DNA from: Clostridia bacterium
GTDB lineage: Bacteria; Bacillota; Clostridia; TANB77; CAG-465
Direction: 5' to 3'
Assembly (NCBI GenBank): GCA_017626395.1
Contig: JAGAIU010000055.1
Coordinates: 1-64,000 of the forward strand
Length of the DNA stretch: 64,000 nt
Below are positions 44,460 to 53,537 of the stretch, one piece after another. The position numbers and the translations under genes are program-made. The stretch's first letter is position 1; each line of letters opens with the position of its first letter. Below the pieces are notes generated by a model. The model saw nothing but the letters and a program-made list of their open reading frames with translations, was not told the DNA's origin and did not search any database.

Positions 44460-46073
44460 CTATATTTTAAGCATTTTACATATTTTGTTACCATAAGGTA
44501 ATTGCTGTATTTCTTCTTTGTCTAAGACTCTTAATAAAATTACTCCTATGAAGTATACAATTACTCCTACACCAATTGATAATATTGTAGCTATTGTATT
44601 TCCTAAGCCTATTAATGCAAATAATTTATATGCACCAAATACAGCTAATCCCATTACTACACTTGCAATTAATGGTTTTATGATAACTTCTTTTAATGGC
44701 ATTTTTTCTTTTAAAGTTCTGTATAATACTGTAGCTGAAATTATACATGCAGTAGCACTATAAATTATACTTGTTATTGCCGGAACCGCTTCTCCAAATA
44801 TTGGTATAAATATAACATTTAGTATATATTTAAGAATAGCTCCAACTAATAATGCAATACCTGGTACTGCAAGTTTTCCTACACCTTGAAGTGCACCTGT
44901 TATTGTTTGACTTACTACTGAGAAGAATACTAAAAATGATTGTATTTGTAAAAGGTATGCTCCTTCCGGTGCATTAGGGAACAGCATTTGGAATATTTGA
45001 TTTGCTAGTACAAAAAATCCTACTGCACAAGGCATAGCTATAAGTGAAGATATTTTTAAAGAGTATTTTATCTTACTTACCGCTTCATCTTTTCTATGTC
45101 TTGCAATAGCAGATGATATAAATGGAACCAATGCTACTGAAAATGCCACATTAATAGATAGTGGTACTGCTAGTAGTATATCCACTTTACCTGAAAGTAT
45201 TCCATATTTTTCATTTGCCATTAATAAACTTGCTTCTTGACTCATACCATTTGCAAGCCCATATGCTGTTAGACCACTTACTACTGTTACAACATCTATA
45301 AGTCCTGCTAGTGCAGATACTACACTTCCAAAAGAGATTGGAAGTGCATATGATATTAATTTTTTTGCTATTTTCTTTCTTGAATCTTGAGCAAAATCTT
45401 TAGCTTTATTTATTTCGCTCCAAATTTCATTTCTATTTTTCTTATAATACATTACTAGATATAAGAATGCACTTGATGTAGCAACGGTTGTAGCTAAAGT
45501 TGAACCTGCTGCCATTATTTCTGGTGTTGTTCCAAGTAACATTACAACAAATATTATTGAAAACACACAGTTTATTATTTGTTCTATTATTTGTGCTTTA
45601 CTATACTCACTAACATTTCCCATTCCTATGAAATATCCTCTAAGTACAGCTGACATTGATACAAATATAATAGCCGGAGATAGTGACATCAATGTATATT
45701 GAACACCAGGATTATGAAGAATATTATTTGCAATAAATCCTGCTCCAAAGAATAATGCAAGTGCAAATGCTGTAGCAATAGATACAAATACTAAAAATGC
45801 AGTTTTAAAAATCTTGTGTGCACCTTTTCTATCTCCTACTGTTATCTTTTCAGATACTAGTTTAGATATAGTATTTGGTATTCCCATTGTAGCTATTGCA
45901 AGTATAAAAGTATATACTTGATATCCAGATCCATAATAACTATTTCCAACATCTGCAAATTGTGGAAAATTAGTTTGTATTATTCTATAAATGAATCCTA
46001 ATATCTTTATTAATATTTGAGAGCCCATTATTACAAATACGCCCTTCATAAAAGATTGCTTTTTAATAGCCAA
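44460..46073 (-). CDS. SpoVB/YtgP-like polysaccharide/lipid II flippase (MOP superfamily)
   Basis: Membrane protein of 537 residues with about 14 helices. It begins FMKGVFVIMGSQILIKILGFIYR, the conserved start of SpoVB/YtgP proteins, which move lipid-linked wall or spore-cortex precursors across the membrane. The start is read as TTG at 46073 because GGGGAGG lies 8 nt upstream; the next ATG (eight codons on) has no ribosome site. It is 20 bp downstream of the uridine-kinase-like gene and probably co-transcribed with it. SpoVB and the vegetative YtgP cannot be told apart here. Confidence 0.85.
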   Translation of the reverse strand: MAIKKQSFMKGVFVIMGSQILIKILGFIYRIIQTNFPQFADVGNSYYGSGYQVYTFILAIATMGIPNTISKLVSEKITVGDRKGAHKIFKTAFLVFVSIATAFALALFFGAGFIANNILHNPGVQYTLMSLSPAIIFVSMSAVLRGYFIGMGNVSEYSKAQIIEQIINCVFSIIFVVMLLGTTPEIMAAGSTLATTVATSSAFLYLVMYYKKNRNEIWSEINKAKDFAQDSRKKIAKKLISYALPISFGSVVSALAGLIDVVTVVSGLTAYGLANGMSQEASLLMANEKYGILSGKVDILLAVPLSINVAFSVALVPFISSAIARHRKDEAVSKIKYSLKISSLIAMPCAVGFFVLANQIFQMLFPNAPEGAYLLQIQSFLVFFSVVSQTITGALQGVGKLAVPGIALLVGAILKYILNVIFIPIFGEAVPAITSIIYSATACIISATVLYRTLKEKMPLKEVIIKPLIASVVMGLAVFGAYKLFALIGLGNTIATILSIGVGVIVYFIGVILLRVLDKEEIQQLPYGNKICKMLKI

Positions 46074-46093
46074 AGTTTTTTCCTCCCCTTATT

Positions 46094-47749
46094 TTATCTT
46101 AAGTAACAGCCTCCACCAATAAATTCTCTAAGAATCGATGTACTTGGTATTAAATCTGTTTCTATCCCTATGAAATTTCTTAACATATTTAATAATCTTC
46201 TTGATTCAGAATAATATATGCTTTGTGGTCCTATTTTAAATAATAATTTTTCTACTGTAGGCTTTAATGCTGCAAGTTCATATATTAAACTTGTATTTAA
46301 TATATAATCTGCTGTATCTACGAATGGGAATATATTTTCCTCATCACCCTTACGAATTTTCTCCCATAGTTCCATTGTTTTTTCTACACTAACTCCACGT
46401 GTTGCATTATCTCTAACAAATCTTCTCATCATTCTTAAATCATTTGATGATAGCATTGTATATGAATCAAATCTTATACTTACCATTGGTGCAACATATA
46501 ATTTAAATACTTTTTCCTTTGGTATAAATTCTGATGCTTTTGGATTTAAAGCATGAATTCCCTCTATAATTAGTATATCGTTGTCTCTTAATTTTATTGG
46601 TGCAGTTATATATTCTTTTTTCTGTAATTTAAAATTAAATGTTGGAAGTGATACTCTTTTTCCACGTATTAAGTCTAGCATTTGTTTCTTAAATAGTTCT
46701 ACTTCTATATTTTCAAAACATTCGTAGTCTTCTTTTCCGTCTTTTCCAATCGGTATATTTCCTTTATCCTTGAAATAGTTATCCATACTAATAACTATTG
46801 CGTTTTTCTTTTTAACCATAAGAGTATCTGCAAGTCTTTGTGCAGATGTTGTTTTTCCTGAAGATGATGGACCTGCAAGCATTACTATTTTAATACTACC
46901 TGATCTTACTATTCTTTTTGTTATTTCAAAGAATTCATTAGTATGATATAGTTCTGCTCTTCTTATTACTGCACCTATTTGATCATCTACAATTCTTTTA
47001 TTTAAATCATTAACAGTTTCAACAGATGTAACTTTACAAACTTCAGAGAATTTATCTGAAAGTTCAAACATTCTATTTGTTTCAATGTCATATTTAACTT
47101 CATTTACATTATCTTTCTCTGGAAGCATTAGCATAACACCGTTTTTATATTTTCTTAAATCAAATCCTTTTATACATCCAGTATACATTACAACTGCACC
47201 ATATAAATATGTATAAAAATCTTCAGCATAATATACTGTATAATTCTCATTTAAATTTATATCTACAATATTTTTAATTTGTTCTCTATTTTTTAGGAAA
47301 TTAGCAATTCTTCTATCACTGCCTTTTTCTTTCATTATTCTTATATTTTCAGAAATAATTTTCTTCATTTCTTCTTTTATTTCTTTAACAAGTTGTGTTG
47401 TTACTTCTCCTTCTTTTACAAAAGCAAAGTAATCTCTTCCTGTTTTATTTGAAAATTTAAAATGTAAAGTTATATTTAATCTATGTAGTGCCATTAAAAA
47501 TATGAATTTTAAGCTTCTACTATAGATTCTTTCCCCTTCTCTGGTATAGTATGTCAATAACTCACATGTACTATCTTCAATTATATGATACATTATTGAT
47601 CTTTCTTTATTATTTATTTTTACTGCTAAAATTTCTTCTTCTGGTATACCTAAATTTGCTTCTCTTACCGCTTCAATTACTCTTGTCTCTGGTTCTACCA
47701 TTATTTCTTTTCCATTTTCAAATGTTACTTTAACTAATTTTTTATTCAC
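46094..47749 (-). CDS. uridine-kinase-like nucleoside kinase with TGS/SAD N-terminus
   Basis: Protein of 551 residues. The N-terminal TGS-like domain (about 1-60) and a region resembling the second additional domain of threonyl-tRNA synthetase (about 60-210) precede a uridine kinase/phosphoribulokinase domain. That domain has P-loop AGPSSSGKTTSAQRL (about 285-300), VISMDNYFKD and the EGIHALNP lid region. Such fusions are common in Clostridia but their substrate is not established. The start is the GTG at 47749, following AAGGAGTGAATTTT; the ATG 27 codons upstream would extend into unrelated sequence without a ribosome site. Confidence 0.85.
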   Translation of the reverse strand: MNKKLVKVTFENGKEIMVEPETRVIEAVREANLGIPEEEILAVKINNKERSIMYHIIEDSTCELLTYYTREGERIYSRSLKFIFLMALHRLNITLHFKFSNKTGRDYFAFVKEGEVTTQLVKEIKEEMKKIISENIRIMKEKGSDRRIANFLKNREQIKNIVDINLNENYTVYYAEDFYTYLYGAVVMYTGCIKGFDLRKYKNGVMLMLPEKDNVNEVKYDIETNRMFELSDKFSEVCKVTSVETVNDLNKRIVDDQIGAVIRRAELYHTNEFFEITKRIVRSGSIKIVMLAGPSSSGKTTSAQRLADTLMVKKKNAIVISMDNYFKDKGNIPIGKDGKEDYECFENIEVELFKKQMLDLIRGKRVSLPTFNFKLQKKEYITAPIKLRDNDILIIEGIHALNPKASEFIPKEKVFKLYVAPMVSIRFDSYTMLSSNDLRMMRRFVRDNATRGVSVEKTMELWEKIRKGDEENIFPFVDTADYILNTSLIYELAALKPTVEKLLFKIGPQSIYYSESRRLLNMLRNFIGIETDLIPSTSILREFIGGGCYLR

Positions 47750-47921
47750 AAAATTCACTCCTTCCCTAAAAAGGTTAACGTATATTGTAACATAGTTTTT
47801 CGTTTTTTTCAATATTTTAGGCTTTTTCAAGGCTTGTTTGCCTATTTTTATGTTTTCTTTATCTTATTTTTTGATTGACATCTATATTATACCCTTATTA
47901 TCCTACTTTTTCTATACTATA

Positions 47922-47950
47922 TTGATTTTTTTTACATTTTATACTATAAT
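47922..47950 (+). promoter_or_regulatory. promoter placed for a leaderless rluA-family mRNA
   Basis: TTGATT (47922-47927), a 17-bp spacer and TATAAT (47945-47950). The -10 ends 7 nt before the ATG at 47958, so the mRNA should start at or beside the start codon. Confidence 0.55.
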
Positions 47951-47957
47951 TTTCATT

Positions 47958-48854
47958 ATGAAACAAGTAAAAATAACTAATTTAAAAAAAGAAGAAAAGC
48001 TAATATATTATATAAAAGATATGTATCCTAACTTAGCAACTTCTGTTTTGCACAAAGCACTAAGAAACAAGGATATTAAAGTAAATGATAAAAGAGTTTC
48101 TGATTCTAATTATATACTAAAAAATAATGATATATTACAAATATATATTGACGACTACCTACTTTTTGGATTTCCAAAGGATTTAGATATTGCATATGAA
48201 GATGATAACATTTTAGTTGTATACAAGACTCAAGGGCTTCTATCTAACAACGAAGGTGAAGCTATATCTGAACCTACATTTGAGGAATTTATAAAAAAAG
48301 TAAAAGGTGAAAATATACAGATATGTCATAGATTAGACAGAAATACATCTGGGTTGTTAATATTTGCTAAAAATCTAGCGGCATATGAGTCTATGCTTGA
48401 AGGATTTAAAAATGGATGGATAAATAAAGAGTATATAGCATATGTATATGGTTCAAAATTTGCATCAAACTATTACAAACTTGAAAGTTATCTTTTAAAA
48501 GATGAAAAAGATGGATACTCTAAAATATATGATACTCAAGTAAAGAATTCTCAAAAGATAATAACAGAAATTTATCCTACTTACAAAAACACAAAGTTAA
48601 ATTACACTATTTTAAAAGTAAAAATCCATACCGGTAAAACACACCAGATAAGAGCTCAACTTTCTGCTATTTCACACCCTATTATTGGGGATTCAAAATA
48701 CGGAAAGAATGAGATAAACAAAAAATTCCAAAAATATAAACAACTACTATTTGCTGTAAAATACGATTTTGATTTTCCAGAAAATAGTATGCTTTTCTAT
48801 TTAAATAAAATTTCTATTGAGTTAGATAATAAATTTTATACAAATAAAATTTAG
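47958..48854 (+). CDS. RluA-family RNA pseudouridine synthase
   Basis: Protein of 298 residues. An S4-like N-terminal domain (about 10-75; LHKALRNKDIKVNDKRVSD) precedes the catalytic domain with ICHRLDRNTSGLLIFAKN, which holds the catalytic Asp, and KIHTGKTHQIRAQL. It isomerises uridines in 23S rRNA or tRNA; the exact site is unknown (RluC/RluD group). The start is placed at ATG 47958. The upstream in-frame region is a hydrophobic artefact overlapping the promoter. No ribosome site precedes this ATG. Confidence 0.9.
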   Translation: MKQVKITNLKKEEKLIYYIKDMYPNLATSVLHKALRNKDIKVNDKRVSDSNYILKNNDILQIYIDDYLLFGFPKDLDIAYEDDNILVVYKTQGLLSNNEGEAISEPTFEEFIKKVKGENIQICHRLDRNTSGLLIFAKNLAAYESMLEGFKNGWINKEYIAYVYGSKFASNYYKLESYLLKDEKDGYSKIYDTQVKNSQKIITEIYPTYKNTKLNYTILKVKIHTGKTHQIRAQLSAISHPIIGDSKYGKNEINKKFQKYKQLLFAVKYDFDFPENSMLFYLNKISIELDNKFYTNKI

Positions 48855-48865
48855 AAAGGATAGCT

Positions 48866-49474
48866 ATGAGTAAATCATCTAAAAACTTTGAGCTTGTAAA
48901 ACTAAACAGACATAGAGCATCTTTTGCAGAAATTGTACTAGTATTTACATTTGCTGCAGTTGTAGGATACTTTGTTGAAACTGGATATGTTTTCCTATCT
49001 GTTGGAAAAATAGTAAAAAGAGGAATGCTCACTGGACCTTATTGTCCAATATATGGATTTGGTGCTTTAATTTTATATTATTGCTTTTATGAAACAAAGC
49101 CAACTAAAGCAAAAATCCCAATTATATTTTGTGTTGCCTCTTTACTTTTAGGTTCATTCGAGCTTCTATGTGGATTAGGCTTTAAACATATATTTAATAT
49201 TGAAATGTGGAATTATTCAGGTAAGTTTTTAAACATACTAAACTATACAACAGTTCCAATACTAATTGGCTGGGGACTTTTAGGTACGATATATGTATTT
49301 TTTATACATCCTGTAATTCTAAAATTTATCGATTTAGTTCCAAAGAAATTTATGAATAAAATTGCAATTATTCTTGTATGTATATTATTATGTGATTTTT
49401 TAATATCTACAAGCAGAATAAATATACATCCTGAAATATTAACTGATTTAGTTAATCCACAAAATATAACTTAA
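48866..49474 (+). CDS. putative type IV ABC-transporter permease (CmpB-like)
   Basis: Membrane protein of 202 residues with about five helices. GYFVETGYVFLSVGKIVKRG, MLTGPYCPIYGFGALILYY and EMWNYSGKFLNILN match the PF06541 family of small Firmicutes permease-like proteins. The family name implies transport, but no ATPase is nearby and the function is unproven. AGAAAGGA ribosome site; 11 bp after the pseudouridine synthase gene, so in one operon. Confidence 0.8.
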   Translation: MSKSSKNFELVKLNRHRASFAEIVLVFTFAAVVGYFVETGYVFLSVGKIVKRGMLTGPYCPIYGFGALILYYCFYETKPTKAKIPIIFCVASLLLGSFELLCGLGFKHIFNIEMWNYSGKFLNILNYTTVPILIGWGLLGTIYVFFIHPVILKFIDLVPKKFMNKIAIILVCILLCDFLISTSRINIHPEILTDLVNPQNIT

Positions 49475-49479
49475 TAAAA

Positions 49480-49511
49480 AAGAAAGAGTTTATTTTATTA
49501 AACTCTTTCTT
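49480..49511. terminator. bidirectional terminator
   Basis: A 13-bp arm pair (49480-49492 with 49499-49511) between convergent genes, T-rich on both sides. Confidence 0.8.
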
Positions 49512-50173
49512 ATTTTTTCTTCTAATTCTTTTAAGGATTCAACACCTGCACTTTTAGATAACTTTTCTTCTATCTTCTTTTTATTACAAGAAACATAGTC
49601 TACTAGAAAATTTCTGTAATTTACATAGCTTCTTGAAATATAGTACTTTAATTGTTTAATTATTCTTTCTTCTTCTGAGGTCATATCCATTAAAAATGGT
49701 TCATCTTCAATAGCTTCATAAAGAATTTGAGTAATCAAATAATTAAAAGCTCTATCTAAAATAGGATATTGTTCATTTTCAATAGCTGCTATCTTATCAT
49801 TATATACAACAACTTGTTTAGAATTAATACCATATAAATAAGTATATTTTTTAGTATGCTTACTTATCTTTTTAGGATTTAAACTTTTTCTAGATATTAT
49901 CTTAATTGTATTCATATATATTTGAATAAGATATACTTTTTTAGAAATTTTAGCTAAATTTAAAACAGGAAATATCTCAAGTACTATTCCAGATTTGATA
50001 ACAGGATTTCTAAATATAATTTTAGAATCACCTTTTAGCTTTATACACTTCTTTTCAACAGTGTGCATATAAGTATCAAATTCGTTTTCTATCGTCTCTT
50101 GATTTTTATCATAAAAATATATATTTGTTCCGTTTATATATCTATCCATTCTTTCTATATCTTTATTTTTCAA
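49490..50173 (-). CDS. unknown protein, 3' part of a frameshifted gene
   Basis: 227 residues read from TTG 50173, not recognised. It has basic helical stretches and no signal peptide; it ends LEEKIRKSLIK. No ribosome site precedes the TTG. The frame is open further upstream and would continue the 50163-50339 piece (QEVLSFLDIGIDLKNKDIERM) if one T were removed from a T6 run at 50190-50195 (minus strand). The intact gene would give about 280 residues from ATG 50339. Confidence 0.65.
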   Translation of the reverse strand: MKNKDIERMDRYINGTNIYFYDKNQETIENEFDTYMHTVEKKCIKLKGDSKIIFRNPVIKSGIVLEIFPVLNLAKISKKVYLIQIYMNTIKIISRKSLNPKKISKHTKKYTYLYGINSKQVVVYNDKIAAIENEQYPILDRAFNYLITQILYEAIEDEPFLMDMTSEEERIIKQLKYYISRSYVNYRNFLVDYVSCNKKKIEEKLSKSAGVESLKELEEKIRKSLIK

Positions 50174-50339
50174 ATCTATTCCGATATCTAAAAAAGCTTA
50201 ATACTTCTTGCATTTTTAATTTAACTTCTTTTTGTGTATATTGTATAGGTGCTGGTAATAATTTCCCTTTATGGAATATATTATTCCACATCCTTTTTAA
50301 GAAACATTGTTTCTCACTATTTTTATAACTAATACTCAT
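50163..50339 (-). CDS. unknown protein, 5' part of a frameshifted gene
   Basis: 58 residues from ATG 50339, which has a strong AGGAGGTG ribosome site. Starts MSISYKNSEKQCFLKRMW. After the T6 run at 50190-50195 the frame ends with the likely out-of-frame tail RYRNRFEK. Together with 49490-50173 it forms one probable gene. The lesion is in a homopolymer, so real frameshift, slippage or sequencing error are all possible. Confidence 0.6.
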   Translation of the reverse strand: MSISYKNSEKQCFLKRMWNNIFHKGKLLPAPIQYTQKEVKLKMQEVLSFFRYRNRFEK

Positions 50340-50493
50340 AGTTATACACCTCCTATAAAATTTTATATTCTGCCCTATTAAAAAACTGTTAATATTATAT
50401 CATACTTTTAGTTTTATGTAAAGTTTTACAACTTTCTTTAACTTTAAGAATATTACTTTTTTCTAATTAATATACTTATATAGAGGTGATTTT

Positions 50494-51471
50494 ATGATTA
50501 ATGTTGCAATAGTTGGTGCAACAGGTGTTGTCGGAGAAATGTTTTTAAAAGTACTTGAAGAAAAAAAATTAAATATAGATAACTATGTACTACTTGCATC
50601 TAGCCGTTCTAAAGGTAAAAAAATAATGTTTATGGGAAAAGAGCATATTGTTGAAGAACTCACAGAGCACTCTTTTGATAATAATAGATTTCAGTATGCA
50701 CTATTTTCAGCAGGTGCTTCTACTGCAGAGAAATATGCTAAAATAGCTGCTCAAAATGGATGTATAGTAATAGACAATAGTTCTTGTTTTAGAATGGATA
50801 AAAGTGTTCCTTTAGTTGTTCCACAAGTAAATATGGAAGATGCTTATGAGCATTTTAACATTATATCTAATCCAAACTGTTCTACTATTCAAGCAGTAGT
50901 ACCACTTAAAGTTTTAGATGATAAATATAAATTAAAAAGAGTTATATACTCTACTTACCAAGCTGTATCTGGTGCTGGTAAAAAAGGAATAGATGATTTA
51001 GAAAATAATACTACAAATAAATTTCCTTATCCTATTGTAAATAATTGTTTACCACATATAGATGTATTTTTAGATAATGGTTATACAAAAGAAGAAATGA
51101 AAATGATTGAAGAAACAAGAAAAATATTAAAAAAACCAAAGCTTGCTATTACAGCAACTTGTGTAAGAGTACCTACTCTTAATTGTCACTGTGAAAGCAT
51201 TACTGTAGAACTTGAAAATGACTTTAAAATTGAAGATATAAAAACATTGCTAAATAATAGTTCTGGTATAATAGTATTAGATGATCCAAAAAGAGAAATT
51301 TATCCAATTAATACTTTTGTAAATGGTACAGATGAAGTTTATGTTGGTAGAATACGTAGAGACTTTAGTGTAGAAAATGGAATTAATTTTTGGTGTGTAG
51401 CAGATAATATTAGAAAAGGAGCTGCATCTAATGCAGTAGAAATTTTAGAAAATCTATTAAATAACAAATAA
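50494..51471 (+). CDS. asd: aspartate-semialdehyde dehydrogenase
   Basis: NADPH-dependent reduction of aspartyl phosphate to the semialdehyde, for lysine/diaminopimelate, threonine and methionine synthesis. 325 residues. GATGVVGEMFLKVLEE is the N-terminal nucleotide-binding site. SNPNCSTIQAVVPL carries the catalytic Cys (about residue 129), followed by STYQAVSGAG and RVPTLNCHCES with the active-site His. AGAGGTG ribosome site; monocistronic with its own terminator. Confidence 0.96.
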   Translation: MINVAIVGATGVVGEMFLKVLEEKKLNIDNYVLLASSRSKGKKIMFMGKEHIVEELTEHSFDNNRFQYALFSAGASTAEKYAKIAAQNGCIVIDNSSCFRMDKSVPLVVPQVNMEDAYEHFNIISNPNCSTIQAVVPLKVLDDKYKLKRVIYSTYQAVSGAGKKGIDDLENNTTNKFPYPIVNNCLPHIDVFLDNGYTKEEMKMIEETRKILKKPKLAITATCVRVPTLNCHCESITVELENDFKIEDIKTLLNNSSGIIVLDDPKREIYPINTFVNGTDEVYVGRIRRDFSVENGINFWCVADNIRKGAASNAVEILENLLNNK

Positions 51472-51498
51472 GACTTGGAATTTATCCAAGTCTTTTTA
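51471..51498 (+). terminator. terminator of asd
   Basis: A perfect 9-bp stem (51471-51479 with 51485-51493) followed by T5. Confidence 0.8.
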
Positions 51499-51526
51499 TA
51501 CGTTTTATATTAAGAAGCGTGTGGGA

Positions 51527-53440
51527 CTATCTTCCGCCGCCACCGCCGCCTCCTCCTCCGCCGCCACCGCCGCCAGAGAATCCGCCACCGCCACCAGAAC
51601 CTGATGAGCTAGCAGATGCAATTGACGAACTAACCGCGTTAGAGAAGCTACTGCTAAAGTTTGTATGTGTAGCAATATACATAGTTGAATATCCTCTTGT
51701 ATTAAAGTAAGTATCATCGTTAAGTTCAGGATATACAAGTTTTAATTGTTTAATAACTTTATCTGCTATTCCAAATACAGTTGCATAAACTAAGTATTTT
51801 TCCCAAACTACAATAGATGGTAATTCTTTATCTTTAAGTAAAGAAAAATCTTCCATATATTTCTTTAATCCTTGCCATTTATCTATTTCATCTACACCTT
51901 TTTGTGTAAACACATTTAATTTGTTCATAGCTATTATAGAAAGTACTATATCAATAGCACCAACTATTGCATATGCAATTACAATGTACAACATATATGC
52001 TGGTAAACTTGCTTCCATTGCTGCAAACATTGGAATACCAAACATTAGAACAAATATTACTGAAAAGATATTAAAAGAAAGTGAGTCTCTTTTCTTTATT
52101 TCGGCTTTATCTTGATAATCATTTTCTTTTAAGAATTTTTTAATTGAGCTTGTTACACCTGTTACTAAACTAGTTACAGCAGATGTATGTCCTTCAATAT
52201 ATTTTTGTAATTCTTTTATTGTTAATTTTGAATCATCATTAGAACGGCTACCTACTGCTTTAACAACAAAATTGTATATTTTTTCTTCATCATCTTTTAA
52301 AGGCCCTCTATCTGTTTCTGTTGGATTTAAAGAGATAGAAATTGTTTCTTTTCCCTTTTCATTTTTTTCAACTTCAAACTTAATATATTTCTTTAAATTA
52401 AGATTCATTAAAGTAGCTGAAAAAATTGGTCCTAAATTTATATTAGTAGGTTCAACAGTTTTTGAAATTAATACACTAGCTTCTGCTGGAGTTGCATCTT
52501 CTCTAGGTAAATCTCTAAAATAATCCACATCTATAACAGGTTTTCTTTTAGGTTGTGTATTTTTTAATATTTTAATTACAGAGCTAAGTTGAAAGAATCC
52601 TATAATACCTGCTACTATTGAAGTAACTATTGCTATTACAGTTTGAACAATTCTTCTAAATCTTCTTTTTATATTAGCTTCATTTGCCCATTCTGTTTCT
52701 TCTTCAATTATTGAGTCTAATACAAATCTATTATCTTTTCTACCAGAATTTTCGATTATATCCTTTGGGAATGTTGATCTTATCTCAACCATGTCTCCAG
52801 CAAGAATATTTTGTAATTCAAACTCTATTGTTCCTTCTTCATCTACTTCAATAATTCCATTTAAAGAATCAGTATGTCCCCATACCTTTACATCTTCTTT
52901 AGCTAGATTTGCACCTTTGAAAGTAACAGTTCCACTTATTTGTTCAATAGGCACTTCAAAGTCATCACCTATTAGCTGCCAATATAGTTCTGCACAATCA
53001 CCATGAATTGCGATTGCATCAGTTACAGTATACTCTACTCTATATTTTCTTCTATCAGATTCTCCATACAAATCTACTCCCCAAGCTATTTCAAAGTCTC
53101 CAGAACTATTTTCAAGTCCAAAATAACATTTAGGAGTGACTTTGTACATGTAATTATATATTTCTCTAAAACTTACATTATCTGTTAAATCTTTTACTTT
53201 AACGTCTGTAATTTCTGTAAATTTAGATGAATCCATTATAAAAGTTTTATATAAAGTGCCTGTATCATATATATCTATATCCCATGTTTCAACAACATTC
53301 ATACTACCATCTGAATTTACTGTTATTTCATATTTTAAATCTTGAAGTCTAAGTTCAGAATCAGCAAAAACTTGATTTGAGCTTATTCCTATAAACATGA
53401 AAAGCAATAAAAACAAAGTAATTTTTATTCTATTTTTCAT
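51527..53440 (-). CDS. DUF2207 membrane protein with poly-glycine tail
   Basis: Protein of 637 residues. Signal peptide (about 1-26), then a DUF2207 extracytoplasmic domain beginning LRLQDLKYEITVNSDGSMNV, a membrane helix at about 265-285, a cytoplasmic segment and two more helices (about 465-510). The C-terminus is Ser-rich and ends in a long run of Gly residues with a final Arg. Gly-rich tails are usual for this family, whose function is unknown. Ribosome site AAGGAGG. The Gly tract is a GC-rich patch at 51535-51600. Confidence 0.88.
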   Translation of the reverse strand: MKNRIKITLFLLLFMFIGISSNQVFADSELRLQDLKYEITVNSDGSMNVVETWDIDIYDTGTLYKTFIMDSSKFTEITDVKVKDLTDNVSFREIYNYMYKVTPKCYFGLENSSGDFEIAWGVDLYGESDRRKYRVEYTVTDAIAIHGDCAELYWQLIGDDFEVPIEQISGTVTFKGANLAKEDVKVWGHTDSLNGIIEVDEEGTIEFELQNILAGDMVEIRSTFPKDIIENSGRKDNRFVLDSIIEEETEWANEANIKRRFRRIVQTVIAIVTSIVAGIIGFFQLSSVIKILKNTQPKRKPVIDVDYFRDLPREDATPAEASVLISKTVEPTNINLGPIFSATLMNLNLKKYIKFEVEKNEKGKETISISLNPTETDRGPLKDDEEKIYNFVVKAVGSRSNDDSKLTIKELQKYIEGHTSAVTSLVTGVTSSIKKFLKENDYQDKAEIKKRDSLSFNIFSVIFVLMFGIPMFAAMEASLPAYMLYIVIAYAIVGAIDIVLSIIAMNKLNVFTQKGVDEIDKWQGLKKYMEDFSLLKDKELPSIVVWEKYLVYATVFGIADKVIKQLKLVYPELNDDTYFNTRGYSTMYIATHTNFSSSFSNAVSSSIASASSSGSGGGGGFSGGGGGGGGGGGGGGR

Positions 53441-53507
53441 ATAATTCCTCCTTAAATTATTTTTATTATATCATAACAAAAATTATAATAAAATATTATA
53501 TTAGAAA

Positions 53508-53537
53508 AAAGTGTGATGTTTTATTTCATCACACTTT
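53508..53537 (-). terminator. terminator of the PEP-utiliser-like gene
   Basis: An 11-bp arm pair (53508-53518 with 53527-53537) overlapping the stop, with TTTTTTC on the minus strand. Confidence 0.75.

Noticed and set aside
47750..47830. 27-codon N-terminal extension of the uridine-kinase-like protein
   Set aside because: The GTG at 47749 has a well-placed AAGGAG site, while the upstream ATG has none.
47838..47957. N-terminal hydrophobic extension of the pseudouridine synthase
   Set aside because: It overlaps a consensus promoter, lacks a ribosome site and does not belong to the family; the ATG at 47958 fits the domain start.
51519..51710. Poly-proline open frame on the plus strand
   Set aside because: It is the complement of the poly-glycine tail of the DUF2207 gene, without a ribosome site.
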